A DNA stretch of 44,917 nt from an uncultured Collinsella sp. Its GTDB lineage: Bacteria; Actinomycetota; Coriobacteriia; Coriobacteriales; Coriobacteriaceae. Below are positions 22,759-31,466 of the stretch, piece by piece. Under the pieces are notes generated by a model that had not been told where the DNA came from, did no database searches, and saw nothing but the letters and a program-made list of their open reading frames with translations. Made by a program: the position numbers and the translations under genes. How positions within the stretch are numbered: the stretch's first letter is position 1; each line of letters starts with the position of its first letter. The stretch is taken from positions 1 through 44,917 of the forward strand of contig CAAERQ010000018.1 of the NCBI GenBank assembly GCA_900758475.1, given 5' to 3'.

Positions 22759-25649
22759 CGGCGCCGCTCGTGGCGTGCGCGCCACAGCTGTAGATAGTGC
22801 CCGATTTGTGCCGATTCGATGCGCTGATAGGAACTCGTGGGCAGCGACGTTAAGAATTTCTTGCCGTAGCCCTTCGTCACCAGGCGCGGGTCGGCCAAGA
22901 TGAGTACGCCACAATCGGTCGATGAGCGAATGAGGCGGCCGGCGGCCTGCTTGACCTCGAGCACGGCCTCGGGCAGCGAATAGCGCGCCCAAGCGCGGTC
23001 TTCGCGCAGATTGCGCTCGCATGAGAGCGGGTCTGTGGGGCTCGAGAACGGCAGCTTGGGGATGATGACGCAGCGCAGCGTCTCGCCGCTGGCGTCAAAC
23101 CCCTCCCAAAAGGCCTTAAGCGCAAAGAGCGACGAGGTTGGTTCGTTGATAAAGCGATCGCGCAGACGGCGAGGAGACGAGTTGCGCTGCTGACAGTTGA
23201 GTTCCAGACCCGCGCGAGCTATCTTGGGCTCGACGCGAGCGTACAGTTCCTCCATGTCACGCCTGTTGGTGAACAGCGTGAGCACCGAGCCGCCCATGGC
23301 AAGATGAGCGTCGACCAGCACACGCTCGAGCGCCGAAAGATAGCTCTCACGATCGCGCGGATCGGGGATATCCCCAGCCACGACCACGGCCATATTCGAA
23401 TCGAAGTCGTAGCTCGAATCCAAGTGCAGCGACGATGATGTCGAGGCACCGATGCGATCGAGGCCGACGGCATGGTTAAAGTGCTCAAAGCTCTTGGAAA
23501 CCGTCATGGTCGCCGATGCAAAGATAGCCGTGTGGACCTCGGGCAGCCACTCGGTTGCCAAGGCCTCACCAATATCGATGCGCTCCGCGGTCATCGACTC
23601 GCCGCCGGCGCGCAATCTGCGATTGACTTGCAGCGAGTACACGTAGTGTTCGTCGGTACCGTCAATGATGAGTTTGAGGTTCTCGGCCAACTCGTGTAGG
23701 CGGCGCGAGATATCACCCAGGTCGACAACAACCTCGGGCTTGTCGGCGGCAACGGCTTGTACCAGCGCGTCGACGCTCTTGTCAGCTTGTTCCAATGCGT
23801 CGATGGCAGTGTAGGCCGACGGTAAGAAATCATGCCAGTCGTCAGATTCGCGCAGCTCGGGGCCAATCCATAGGTTCGCATTGTCATAGCCCCCGCGGGC
23901 ACGGCGGCCAAGCTCGCGAACGCCGTCAAACACATCGGCAATCGCCATGCTCGCACGTACAACCGTCGACGTCGCCTTGGCGGTAAGACCCAGGTAAAGC
24001 GTAGAACCCTCCGAGGTTGCCAAATCGCGGGAAACCTGGCTCAGCGCACCGGCGCTCGAGCCACCCAGACGCTCAAACAGAACGCGCGATTCATCCGCCG
24101 ACACCACGCGCGCCCATTGACGGCGCGCCTCGCGCTCGATGGAGTGGGCCTCATCGATCACCCAGTGACGAATCGGAGGCAAGATTCTGCCCTCGGCCGC
24201 AACGTTGCGGAACAGCAGGGAATGGTTGGTGACCACCACATCGGCATGCGCCGCGCGACGGCGGGCGCCGTGGACCAGGCATTTATCGGGGAAGAACGGG
24301 CATAGGCGACGGGCGCACTCGCGCGACGCCGTCGTAAAGTCGGGACGGTTGACGCTGCGCCACCGAATGCCAAGTGAGTCGAGGTCGCCATCGGCTGATT
24401 GGCAGACGTACGCCATAATGACCGCGACCGCCGTGAGCGTGTCCGCCGGATCGCGCTTGGTGGTAATCTCGACCTGGCCGCGGCTCATGCGCTCAAGCTT
24501 GCGCAGGCACGGATAGTGGTCATACCCCTTGAGAGCGCAAAATGACAGACCACCGTCCAGTTGCTCGGCAAGTTTTGGCAGCTCATGGTACATGAGCTGG
24601 TCGGCGAGATTGTTCGATTTGGTCGCAATACCAACCGTGATGTTGTTACGGCGTGCTGCCTCGGCAAAAGGCACCAGATAGGCCATCGATTTGCCGACGC
24701 CCGTGCCCGCCTCAATTACACGATGAGTGCCCGTGACCAGCGCATCGCGGACCTCGAGCGCCATCGCAATCTGCTCATCACGCGGCTCGTAGGTGGGGTA
24801 CATGCGATTGACCAGGCCACCTGGCGCATAGTCTGCCTCAATCTCCTCACGACTCGGCATCTTGAGGACCGGCAGTTCGTCGGCGTCCACCCGATCGTCG
24901 GCGCGATCGGCCTTGAGAACGTCAGCACGAGCGGCGCTGAGAGAGAAGATAGAACCAGGGTTCTGCCCTGCCAAGAATGAGAAGATAGGACGATAGGACC
25001 AAGGCACATCCGGATGCATGTCGGCTAGGCGCGCCATGAGGCCCTGGGGCAAGTCGGTGAGCGCCACGAGCAACACGCGCCATACGCCACACAGGGCGTC
25101 GACGTCGGCATTGGCACGGTGTGATACCGAGTCACAGCCAAACAGATCGGCCATAAAAGACAGCTTGTGCGAGGCCAGGCGCGGAAGCGCGATTCGCGAC
25201 AGCGCCAGCGAATCGATCCAAATATCGCTCACGTTGACGCCGCCTTTGACCGACTCGATAAACGAGCGGTCGAACGTGGCGTTATGTGCGATCACCGGGC
25301 AACCACCGACAAAATCGGCGAGAGCGGCGACGGCCTCAACGGCCGACGGGGCATCTGCCACATCGGCATTTGTAATGCTCGTGAGCTCGGTAATCTCGGC
25401 GGGAATCAGCTGCTTGGGATGCACGAAGGTATCGAAACGGTCGACGATCTCGCGGCCCGAAAGACGGGCCGCCGAGATCTCGATCAGTTCATTGTCCTGC
25501 ACCGAAAGACCTGTGGTCTCGGTATCGAGGACAATCACATCTTCCTCGATAAGACCAAAGGACTGCGTTTTGGCGCGTTCGGCAAGCGTGGCATAGGAGT
25601 CGATGACAAACTGCGGCGTTCCTGACGAAACCGCGTCCTCGATTAGCAT
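22755..25649 (-). CDS. dinG: Fused DnaQ-type exonuclease / DinG-type helicase
   Basis: A 964-residue two-domain protein. Residues about 35-200 form a DEDDh exonuclease ('VIVLDTETTG' with Asp42/Glu44, 'VIAHNATFDRSF', 'HRANADVDA'). The rest is an XPD/DinG superfamily 2 helicase: 'EAGTGVGKSMAYLVP' (Walker A), 'VIDEAHSIE' (DEAH), and an iron-sulphur cluster region suggested by 'CALKGYDHYPC' and 'CARRLCPFFPDKC'. The C-terminal motif VI region reads 'VKQAAGRLIRSSTDCG'. This is the Gram-positive form in which the exonuclease is fused to DinG. It should unwind 5'-tailed or R-loop substrates in repair. Its start overlaps the ddl stop by 7 bases, so it is in a ddl-dinG operon. Confidence 0.92.
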   Translation of the reverse strand: MLIEDAVSSGTPQFVIDSYATLAERAKTQSFGLIEEDVIVLDTETTGLSVQDNELIEISAARLSGREIVDRFDTFVHPKQLIPAEITELTSITNADVADAPSAVEAVAALADFVGGCPVIAHNATFDRSFIESVKGGVNVSDIWIDSLALSRIALPRLASHKLSFMADLFGCDSVSHRANADVDALCGVWRVLLVALTDLPQGLMARLADMHPDVPWSYRPIFSFLAGQNPGSIFSLSAARADVLKADRADDRVDADELPVLKMPSREEIEADYAPGGLVNRMYPTYEPRDEQIAMALEVRDALVTGTHRVIEAGTGVGKSMAYLVPFAEAARRNNITVGIATKSNNLADQLMYHELPKLAEQLDGGLSFCALKGYDHYPCLRKLERMSRGQVEITTKRDPADTLTAVAVIMAYVCQSADGDLDSLGIRWRSVNRPDFTTASRECARRLCPFFPDKCLVHGARRRAAHADVVVTNHSLLFRNVAAEGRILPPIRHWVIDEAHSIEREARRQWARVVSADESRVLFERLGGSSAGALSQVSRDLATSEGSTLYLGLTAKATSTVVRASMAIADVFDGVRELGRRARGGYDNANLWIGPELRESDDWHDFLPSAYTAIDALEQADKSVDALVQAVAADKPEVVVDLGDISRRLHELAENLKLIIDGTDEHYVYSLQVNRRLRAGGESMTAERIDIGEALATEWLPEVHTAIFASATMTVSKSFEHFNHAVGLDRIGASTSSSLHLDSSYDFDSNMAVVVAGDIPDPRDRESYLSALERVLVDAHLAMGGSVLTLFTNRRDMEELYARVEPKIARAGLELNCQQRNSSPRRLRDRFINEPTSSLFALKAFWEGFDASGETLRCVIIPKLPFSSPTDPLSCERNLREDRAWARYSLPEAVLEVKQAAGRLIRSSTDCGVLILADPRLVTKGYGKKFLTSLPTSSYQRIESAQIGHYLQLWRARHERRR

Positions 25650-26608
25650 GCAATGCCCGCTCGACGAAGGCCCATACGGATCAGGCTGTCACAGACCTGC
25701 GGGAACGTCATGTCGTCGGTGTGGCGGATCTCGTCCGGATACAGCGACGTATCGGTCATGCCGGGAATGGTATTGGTCTCGAGGATAACGGGGCCGTCCT
25801 CACTCACGATAAAGTCGCTGCGCGAGATACCCAGGCAACCGAGGGCCTTGTGAGCAGCACAGGCAAGCTCCTGGGCACGAGCGTAATTCTCGGGTGAAAT
25901 CTGCGCCGGAATGCGATGGATGTCCGTAGGGTCGACATACTTCACGTCCGGATCGTAGAACTCGCAGTCCTCGGGCTTACGAATCTCGACAATCGGCAGA
26001 GCGCGCACGTCGTCCTCACCGTACACGCCAACGGTGATTTCAGTTCCCTCGATACACTTCTCGACCAGCACTTTGTCGCCGTACTCAAACGCCTTGGCGA
26101 TTGCCGCGGGTAGCTCGGAGGGCTCATGGACCAGGGAAATGCCATAGCTGGAACCGTTTACGGCCGGCTTCACAAAGCAGCGCTCGCCACAAACCTCGAC
26201 GATATGATCGATATCGACTTCATCGCCCACTTCGAGCGCAAGGCCGGGGGCAATGGGAATGCCTGCCTTGGCGTACAGGAGCTTAGAGACCTCCTTGTCG
26301 GCACCGCAGGCGCTGGCAAGCACGCCCGAGGCCGTGTAGGGGATACCCAGGGTCTCCATGGCACCCTGCATGGCACCATCCTCACCGCCGGCGCCGTGCA
26401 TGGCGATAAACGCCACGTCAAAGCCGCCGGTCGCCATGGTTACCATAAAATCATCGGCAGCCGTGTCGAGCAGCTCCACCGAAGTGTAGCCGGCCTCCTT
26501 CAAGGCCACCACGACGTTCTTTCCCGAATTGAGCGAGATCTCGCGCTCAGCGGAATGACCGCCCGCCAAGACCGCTACGTGCATGTTCTCTAGGCTTTTA
26601 CCCGGCAT
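25643..26608 (-). CDS. ddl: D-alanine--D-alanine ligase
   Basis: A 321-residue ATP-grasp enzyme that makes D-Ala-D-Ala for peptidoglycan. Motifs include 'VAVLAGGHSAEREISLNSG' at the N-terminus, 'FIAMHGAGGEDGAMQGAMETLGIPYTASGVLASA', 'CFVKPAVNGSSYGISLV', and 'VILETNTIPGMTDTSLYPDEI'. The 'GSSYG' loop and the 'NTIPGMT' metal/substrate motif are intact. The ATG at 26608 has AGGAGGAG about eight bases upstream. It is the first gene of an operon with dinG and is divergent from rlmN across 85 bases. Confidence 0.96.
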   Translation of the reverse strand: MPGKSLENMHVAVLAGGHSAEREISLNSGKNVVVALKEAGYTSVELLDTAADDFMVTMATGGFDVAFIAMHGAGGEDGAMQGAMETLGIPYTASGVLASACGADKEVSKLLYAKAGIPIAPGLALEVGDEVDIDHIVEVCGERCFVKPAVNGSSYGISLVHEPSELPAAIAKAFEYGDKVLVEKCIEGTEITVGVYGEDDVRALPIVEIRKPEDCEFYDPDVKYVDPTDIHRIPAQISPENYARAQELACAAHKALGCLGISRSDFIVSEDGPVILETNTIPGMTDTSLYPDEIRHTDDMTFPQVCDSLIRMGLRRAGIAC

Positions 26609-26693
26609 GGGCAGACTCCTCCTCTATAATTTCTGCAGCTGATACCATATTGTAGCGATACCCTCTACGTTTCCCCAAAATCGAAAGGCTTCC

Positions 26694-27746
26694 ATGAATC
26701 CCAGGACTAAATCTCAGGACATTCGCGACTTGAGCCAAAACGATATTCGCGAGCTCGTGGCAGAACTCGGCCAGCCCGCTTTCCGCGCCAAGCAACTCAT
26801 CGAATGGGTCTTTGAGAAGAACGTTTGTTCGTTTGATGATATGACTAACCTTCCCAAGGCCTTCCGCGAGCAGCTTAAAGAGGCATTTGCCTTCGACACG
26901 CCGACGGAGCTTACCAAACAGGTTTCCAAGGACGGCTCGCGCAAGTATCTGCTCGAGTACCACGACGGCATTTCCGTCGAGACCGTTGGCATGCCTCGCC
27001 GCAATAAACTCTCCGTCTGTGTTTCTACTCAGGCTGGCTGTGGCATGGGCTGCGCCTTTTGCGCTACTGGTCTCAACGGCCTCAAGCGCTCTCTGAGCGC
27101 TCAAGAGATCGTCGACCAGGTGCTTCATGTATCCAACGACTTTGGCGAGCGTGCCACAAGCGTTGTCTTCATGGGCCAGGGCGAGCCGTTTGCCAACTAC
27201 GACGAGGTTCTCAAGGCACTGCGCATCCTTAACGATCCCGACGGTATCGGTATTGGAGCCCGTCACCTTACTGTCTCTACCAGCGGTGTTATTCCTGGCA
27301 TTCGCAAGTTTGCCGACATTCCCGAGCAGTTTACGCTCGCTGTGTCGCTGCACTCCGCTATCCAGTCCACGCGCAACAAGATCATGCCTGGTGTCAAGAA
27401 GTACACGCTTCTGCGCCTTCATGAGGCGCTGCAGCTCTACACTGAGAAGACTGGACGCCGCCCGACCTATGAGTACGCCATGATCGAGGGCGTCAACGAT
27501 ACGAATCCCGAAATGCAGGCGCTCTGCGACTTCTGCGAGGGAACGCTGTGCCACGTTAACCTGATTCAGCTTAACGACATCGAGGGCAGCCCGCTCAAGC
27601 CGTCGCCGATTCATAAGGTTGAGGATCTTCAGCGCCGCCTTGAGTCTCGTGGCATCGAGACCACGATCCGTAATTCTCGCGGCAATGATATTGACGCCGC
27701 CTGCGGACAGCTGAAGCAGCGCTTCAAAGTTCAGAAGAACGCATAG
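26694..27746 (+). CDS. rlmN: 23S rRNA (adenine2503-C2)-methyltransferase / tRNA A37 methylase
   Basis: A 350-residue radical-SAM enzyme that methylates C2 of A2503 in 23S rRNA and of A37 in some tRNAs. The CxxxCxxC cluster motif is 'CGMGCAFC'. The C-terminal 'DIDAACGQL' holds the cysteine that is transiently methylated. 'VVFMGQGEPFANYDEVLKAL' and 'HLTVSTSGV' are typical. Start is ATG at 26694. The third codon positions are richer in T than in neighbouring genes. A strong terminator follows (27784-27830), and a parS-like site lies between stop and terminator. Confidence 0.96.
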   Translation: MNPRTKSQDIRDLSQNDIRELVAELGQPAFRAKQLIEWVFEKNVCSFDDMTNLPKAFREQLKEAFAFDTPTELTKQVSKDGSRKYLLEYHDGISVETVGMPRRNKLSVCVSTQAGCGMGCAFCATGLNGLKRSLSAQEIVDQVLHVSNDFGERATSVVFMGQGEPFANYDEVLKALRILNDPDGIGIGARHLTVSTSGVIPGIRKFADIPEQFTLAVSLHSAIQSTRNKIMPGVKKYTLLRLHEALQLYTEKTGRRPTYEYAMIEGVNDTNPEMQALCDFCEGTLCHVNLIQLNDIEGSPLKPSPIHKVEDLQRRLESRGIETTIRNSRGNDIDAACGQLKQRFKVQKNA

Positions 27747-27764
27747 GGGAGTCGCACCCCAAAA

Positions 27765-27780
27765 CGTTTCATGTGAAACA
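27765..27780. promoter_or_regulatory. parS-like site (degenerate)
   Basis: CGTTTCATGTGAAACA differs from the perfect parS TGTTTCACGTGAAACA at two positions. It lies between the rlmN stop and its terminator, about 2.2 kb from the main parS cluster. Confidence 0.6.
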
Positions 27781-27783
27781 TCG

Positions 27784-27831
27784 AACAGCCTCGGTTGTAG
27801 ATAATGCAACCGGGGCTGTTTCATTTTTTTA
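27784..27831 (+). terminator. rlmN terminator
   Basis: A 14-bp stem (AACAGCCTCGGTTG / CAACCGGGGCTGTT, one T-G pair) followed by TCATTTTTTT on the plus strand. Confidence 0.9.
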
Positions 27832-27869
27832 TACTATTGGATTTGATTTACGCAAGCATAGTTTTATTG

Positions 27870-27914
27870 CCAAAATAAGGGGTCCTTGTCTCACGAATCA
27901 GACAAGGACCCCTT
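27870..27914 (-). terminator. parAB operon terminator
   Basis: A 14-bp perfect stem (AAGGGGTCCTTGTC and its complement) with a 10-base loop. On the minus strand it runs into TTATTTTGG, a moderate T-run. It lies after the last gene of the parA-parB operon. Confidence 0.75.
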
Positions 27915-27941
27915 CAAAACAGGCAAGTAATTGTTAGGTAC

Positions 27942-28196
27942 CTAATAACCAACATTTTCCCATTGATGGGTGACCCAGTCTTGGTTAATCTTGGGATTCT
28001 TAGTCACCTGAGCAGTACGCATGGCAACATCTTCGGTCATCACATCCATTTTCTTCTTGGATGTATCGACGATATCCTGAGCTCCGCGCAGCAGTCGACC
28101 ACGCAGTTCATCATCTGTCGCAAGCTTATAGCCTGCAAAAGCACCAGCAGCGACAGTGGTTGCCAACGCAATGGCCGCAAGAACCTTATTCTTCAT
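27942..28196 (-). CDS. Small ParB-linked membrane protein
   Basis: An 84-residue protein with an N-terminal membrane helix or uncleaved signal ('VLAAIALATTVAAGAFAGYKLA') and a polar helical tail ('DELRGRLLRGAQDIVDTSKKKMDVMTEDVAMRT') that resembles YtxH-type small proteins in general layout. The ATG lies inside the 3' end of parB (11-base overlap), so it is translationally coupled to the segregation genes. The stop codon is embedded in the palindrome TTAGGTACCTAA (27934-27945). I do not know its function; a membrane-linked role alongside chromosome segregation is only inferred from position. Confidence 0.75.
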   Translation of the reverse strand: MKNKVLAAIALATTVAAGAFAGYKLATDDELRGRLLRGAQDIVDTSKKKMDVMTEDVAMRTAQVTKNPKINQDWVTHQWENVGY

Positions 28197-29091
28197 CCTG
28201 ATCCTCCTGCCCGAATTGAATCATTTCGCCAAGGATACGGGAGAGCTCCTCTTCGTCTTTGAACTCGATTTCAATCTTGTTCTTGCCACGCGAGCTCTTC
28301 ACGCGCACATTCGTGTTAAATACTTGACGAAGGACTCGAGCGGCCTTTTTGAATGACTGAGGTGTTGCTGGCCTCGGCGTCTTAGGTGTTTCTCCGGCAG
28401 AAAACAACGGAGCAAGATTTTCTGTCGCTCTGACGGAAAGGCCTTCTGCAACAACTTTCTCAGCAAGTCGAATTCGAGCATCCTCATAGGGAACTGCAAG
28501 GATCGCTCTCGCATGGCCGGCAGTAAGCTTACCCTCGAAAATCATCTGCTGTACGACTTCGGGAAGATCAAGCAAGCGAAGTGAATTTGTAATTGCCGAA
28601 CGAGACTTACTGACAGCCTTTGATAACGCCTCCTGCGTCATACCGCTGGCATCAATGAGCTGACGATAGCCCTTAGCCTCTTCGACGGGATTCAGATCAG
28701 AACGCTGAAGATTCTCTATCAGTGCAAGCGCGAGCATTTCCTCATCATTAACTTCCTTAATGATGACAGGCAATTCTTCAAGGCCAGCGAGTTTCGATGC
28801 CTGGTAACGACGCTCACCGGCAATAATCTCATAGCCATTTCCATGCTTACGAACCAACAACGGCTGCAAAACGCCATGTTCTTGGATTGATTCGCTCAAC
28901 TCGCGAAGTTCAGTTTCGTTAAAGTGAATTCGTGGTTGGTTTGGGTTGGGAACGATATCCTCAATAGGCAGTTTTGTTTCAAATGCGGCATTTGAAGCCG
29001 ATGTAGCCGAACCACCGGTCTCATACTCAGCCTCTGAGACCAAAGCATTGAGTCCACGTCCCAATCCGCCACGCTTCTTTGCACTAGGCAC
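28186..29091 (-). CDS. parB: Chromosome-partitioning protein ParB
   Basis: A 301-residue CTP-dependent clamp that loads at parS sites. The N-terminal domain has 'PNPNQPRIHF', the 'AGERRYQASKLAGLEELPVII' box (CTP-binding/arginine patch) and 'ENLQRSDLNPVEEAKGY'. A central helix-turn-helix ('MTQEALSKAVSKSRSAITNSLRLLDLP') reads parS, and a C-terminal dimerisation segment is basic. It starts 8 bases inside the end of parA. The three perfect parS sites are just upstream of parA. Composition of this operon is AT-richer than the gyrase and dnaA genes. Confidence 0.96.
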   Translation of the reverse strand: MPSAKKRGGLGRGLNALVSEAEYETGGSATSASNAAFETKLPIEDIVPNPNQPRIHFNETELRELSESIQEHGVLQPLLVRKHGNGYEIIAGERRYQASKLAGLEELPVIIKEVNDEEMLALALIENLQRSDLNPVEEAKGYRQLIDASGMTQEALSKAVSKSRSAITNSLRLLDLPEVVQQMIFEGKLTAGHARAILAVPYEDARIRLAEKVVAEGLSVRATENLAPLFSAGETPKTPRPATPQSFKKAARVLRQVFNTNVRVKSSRGKNKIEIEFKDEEELSRILGEMIQFGQEDQDEE

Positions 29092-29884
29092 GCTTGATCA
29101 CCTCTTTTGCAAGATTCATATACGCTTTTGCACCCTTATTTTGAGGTGCATAGGTAATTACCGGCTCTCCAAAAGACGGAGCCTCAGAGATTTTTACGGT
29201 ACGAGGAATTAGAGTCTTAAAAGCCTTATCACCAAAGTACGACTGAACCTCCTCAACAACCTGATTCGACAGAGAAGTACGCGAGTCATACATGGTCATA
29301 AGCACGCCATAGGTGTCTAAGCCCTTGTTCAGACGTGATTTGACCATCTTCATTGACTCAAGCAGCTTCGTAACGCCCTCGAGTGCGTAATACTCGCACT
29401 GAATCGGAATCAAAACGCTGTCTGCTGCGGTCAAAGCGTTAATGGTAAGCAGGCCGAGCGAAGGAGGACAGTCAATGAAAATAAAATCGAACTCGTCTTG
29501 AATGGGCTCAAGCAAATCTTTTAGGCGGGTTTCACGAGCAATTGCGCTTACTAGCTCAATTTCGGCGCCTGCAAGCTGAATTGTCGCCGGAATAACGAAT
29601 ACCTTTTTGCAATTTGTATCAAGAACAAGCGATTCTGCCGGCGCATCATTCAGCAATGCATCATAGATGCATTGATCAAGGTCTTCTTTTTCAATTCCGA
29701 ATCCACTGGTGCTGTTTCCCTGCGGATCAAAATCGACAATCAGTGTCTTGCGTCCCTGTTCACCCAGAGCTGCTGCAAGGTTTACAGCCGTCGTTGACTT
29801 ACCGACGCCGCCTTTTTGATTGATGATTGCAATAATACGCGTGTCTTTTGCGTTCTTCGAACGCTTAACGTCGCGAAATCCCAC
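29084..29884 (-). CDS. parA: Chromosome-partitioning ATPase ParA (Soj)
   Basis: A 266-residue deviant-Walker ATPase that works with ParB in origin segregation. It has 'QKGGVGKSTTAVNLAAALGEQG' (deviant Walker A with signature Lys), 'TLIVDFDPQGN', 'DFIFIDCPPSLG' and the switch region. Start is GTG at 29884 with AGGAGGG a few bases upstream. It is the first gene of the parA-parB-small membrane protein operon, with parS sites in its leader. A short N-terminal basic extension ('GFRDVKRSKNAKDTRI') precedes the fold. Confidence 0.96.
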   Translation of the reverse strand: MGFRDVKRSKNAKDTRIIAIINQKGGVGKSTTAVNLAAALGEQGRKTLIVDFDPQGNSTSGFGIEKEDLDQCIYDALLNDAPAESLVLDTNCKKVFVIPATIQLAGAEIELVSAIARETRLKDLLEPIQDEFDFIFIDCPPSLGLLTINALTAADSVLIPIQCEYYALEGVTKLLESMKMVKSRLNKGLDTYGVLMTMYDSRTSLSNQVVEEVQSYFGDKAFKTLIPRTVKISEAPSFGEPVITYAPQNKGAKAYMNLAKEVIKRA

Positions 29885-29922
29885 GGTCCCTCCTGGTGTG
29901 TATTAAAGCGTCAAACGGAGGA

Positions 29923-29938
29923 TGTTTCACGTGAAACA
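29923..29938. promoter_or_regulatory. parS site 1 (perfect)
   Basis: Exact TGTTTCACGTGAAACA palindrome in the leader of parA. It is the ParB nucleation site and may also couple ParB binding to parAB expression. Confidence 0.97.
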
Positions 29939-29961
29939 TTCCGATTCGATATCAACCGCCA

Positions 29962-29977
29962 TGTTTCACGTGAAACA
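29962..29977. promoter_or_regulatory. parS site 2 (perfect)
   Basis: Second exact TGTTTCACGTGAAACA, 39 bases from site 1. Confidence 0.97.
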
Positions 29978-30000
29978 GTGCAAGTTGTTAGTATCCATTA

Positions 30001-30016
30001 TGTTTCACGTGAAACA
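30001..30016. promoter_or_regulatory. parS site 3 (perfect)
   Basis: Third exact TGTTTCACGTGAAACA, again 39 bases from the previous one and directly next to the rsmG stop codon. The equal 39-base spacing of all three is notable. Confidence 0.97.
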
Positions 30017-30017
30017 T

Positions 30018-30755
30018 CTAGGCAAGCGGATTCTTCTTTGCCATGCCATTTGCACGAGGCAATGAAACGGATGCTGGATGACTCTTCTTAAGAACAATAA
30101 ACTCCCTGTGGCCCAAGCCCTCAGGCAAATCGATTGCGTCATTCAGAAGCAAAGTGAAGCCGCAGATCTTAGCTGCTGACATGCCGGAAGCAAGCTCCTC
30201 ATCCGATGGATTGCCCTTCGTGATAACAAATAGCCCTCCATCCTTGAGGTACGGGGCCGCATACTCAACAAGAATTGGTAGAGGTGCCAGTGCGCGGGCG
30301 GTTACGACAGAAAACTGCTTCTTATGGCTTCGAGCATATTCTTCAAGGCGGTCATGGACTGCATGTCCATATTTCAATCCAAGTGCATGAACAAAAGAAT
30401 TGACAGCATCAACCTTCTTGCCAACAGAGTCAATATAAGTAGCTTTACGATGCGTGGTTATCGTTAATGGAATACCAGGGAAGCCTGCGCCTGTTCCCAT
30501 ATCGAGCAAAGCTCCCTCAGGAGCCTTATTGACATAAGGAAGCAAAACAAGTGAGTCGAGGATATGAAGGACCGCAGCATCTTCAACGTTAAGAATACGA
30601 GTGAGATTGGTTGTCTTATTCGTTTCCAGAACCAAATCCAAATGCTGGATACATTTCCTTAGCTCAGTATCAGTTACGCTCAAGGAATACTCTTTACAAT
30701 AGGAAGTTAGACGGCTGAGCATCTCGTCAGCCTGCTGATCTGTAAGTACAAACAA
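30018..30755 (-). CDS. rsmG: 16S rRNA (guanine527-N7)-methyltransferase
   Basis: RsmG/GidB, which methylates G527 of 16S rRNA using S-adenosylmethionine. The SAM motif 'LLDMGTGAGFPGIPLTI' is intact, with 'YIDSVGKKVDAVNSFVHALGL' and 'SVVTARALAPLPILVEYAAPYLKDGG'. I choose a TTG start at 30755 (about 245 residues) because AAAGGAG lies six bases before it; an ATG at 30803 would put part of the upstream terminator region into the protein. It follows the jag terminator and precedes the parS cluster, an order typical of origin regions. Confidence 0.93.
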   Translation of the reverse strand: MFVLTDQQADEMLSRLTSYCKEYSLSVTDTELRKCIQHLDLVLETNKTTNLTRILNVEDAAVLHILDSLVLLPYVNKAPEGALLDMGTGAGFPGIPLTITTHRKATYIDSVGKKVDAVNSFVHALGLKYGHAVHDRLEEYARSHKKQFSVVTARALAPLPILVEYAAPYLKDGGLFVITKGNPSDEELASGMSAAKICGFTLLLNDAIDLPEGLGHREFIVLKKSHPASVSLPRANGMAKKNPLA

Positions 30756-30801
30756 CAGAAGCTCCTTTCTGACAAAAATCAGTGTATCGAGAACTTTTGA
30801 C

Positions 30802-30831
30802 AAAAAAAGGGGACGTGGAAACCACGCCCCC
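30802..30831 (-). terminator. jag operon terminator
   Basis: Stem GGGG-A-CGTGG / CCACG-C-CCCC with an AAA loop and one mismatch, followed on the minus strand by seven T. It ends the rpmH-rnpA-yidD-yidC-jag transcript. Confidence 0.9.
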
Positions 30832-30851
30832 TTAGCATAAGCTCGAGTAGA

Positions 30852-31421
30852 TTATCGAGCAACAATCACCACATGGCGATCAGGGTCAGAACCCTCAGAA
30901 TGGGTATCGACAGCATCATTGCCACGAAGTGCAATATGAACCAGTCGGCGCTCATATGCATTCATGGGTGGAAGCGAAACACTCTTATGAGTGCGGATGG
31001 CACGCTCTGCGGCAGACTGAGCCATAGAGGCAACCTTGTCCTGACGACGGCTCTTGTAGCCCTCAACGTCAACCACAACCGGATACCTAAAGCCAAGCTT
31101 GCGGCTCACCAGCAAAGAGAACATGACCTGAAGAGCATCAAGGGTACGACCATGACGGCCAATGAGAACAGCAAGATCAGGAGCCGTAACATCCAAAATC
31201 AGCTCGCCCTCGTCGCCCTCGTACTCATCAATAGGAGAGTTGGCGGCATCGAAGTGCGAAAGGATGGAACGCAGAATGGAAATCGCAACATCGGCAATGG
31301 TGTCGAGCTCCTCGTCGGTCAGCTCTTCACCGGCCTTGTAGCGCTGTGCAATCTCGGGATAATCGCCCGCAATCTGCGGGACAACCTCCTCAAGCATATC
31401 CTCGATGATCTCTTCAGACAT
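30852..31421 (-). CDS. jag: RNA-binding protein KhpB (Jag), KH-R3H
   Basis: About 189 residues. An acidic N-terminal helical region is followed by a KH domain with 'LAVLIGRHGRTLDALQVMFSLLVSRKL' and a C-terminal R3H domain ('PPMNAYERRLVHIAL'). KhpB binds small and messenger RNAs with KhpA and affects cell division and envelope synthesis in Gram-positives. The ATG at 31421 (MSEEIIEDML) has GGAG six bases upstream and is preferred over one four codons earlier. It follows yidC by 45 bases in the classic rpmH operon; the gap contains the palindrome TTAGGTACCTAA. Confidence 0.93.
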   Translation of the reverse strand: MSEEIIEDMLEEVVPQIAGDYPEIAQRYKAGEELTDEELDTIADVAISILRSILSHFDAANSPIDEYEGDEGELILDVTAPDLAVLIGRHGRTLDALQVMFSLLVSRKLGFRYPVVVDVEGYKSRRQDKVASMAQSAAERAIRTHKSVSLPPMNAYERRLVHIALRGNDAVDTHSEGSDPDRHVVIVAR

Positions 31422-31466
31422 AACGTACTCCAAAAGTTAGGTACCTAAATAAGATTGATATCCCGA

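Noticed and set aside
26598..27824. 408-codon frame antisense to rlmN
   Set aside because: rlmN carries the radical-SAM cysteines; the antisense frame has no domain or start signal.
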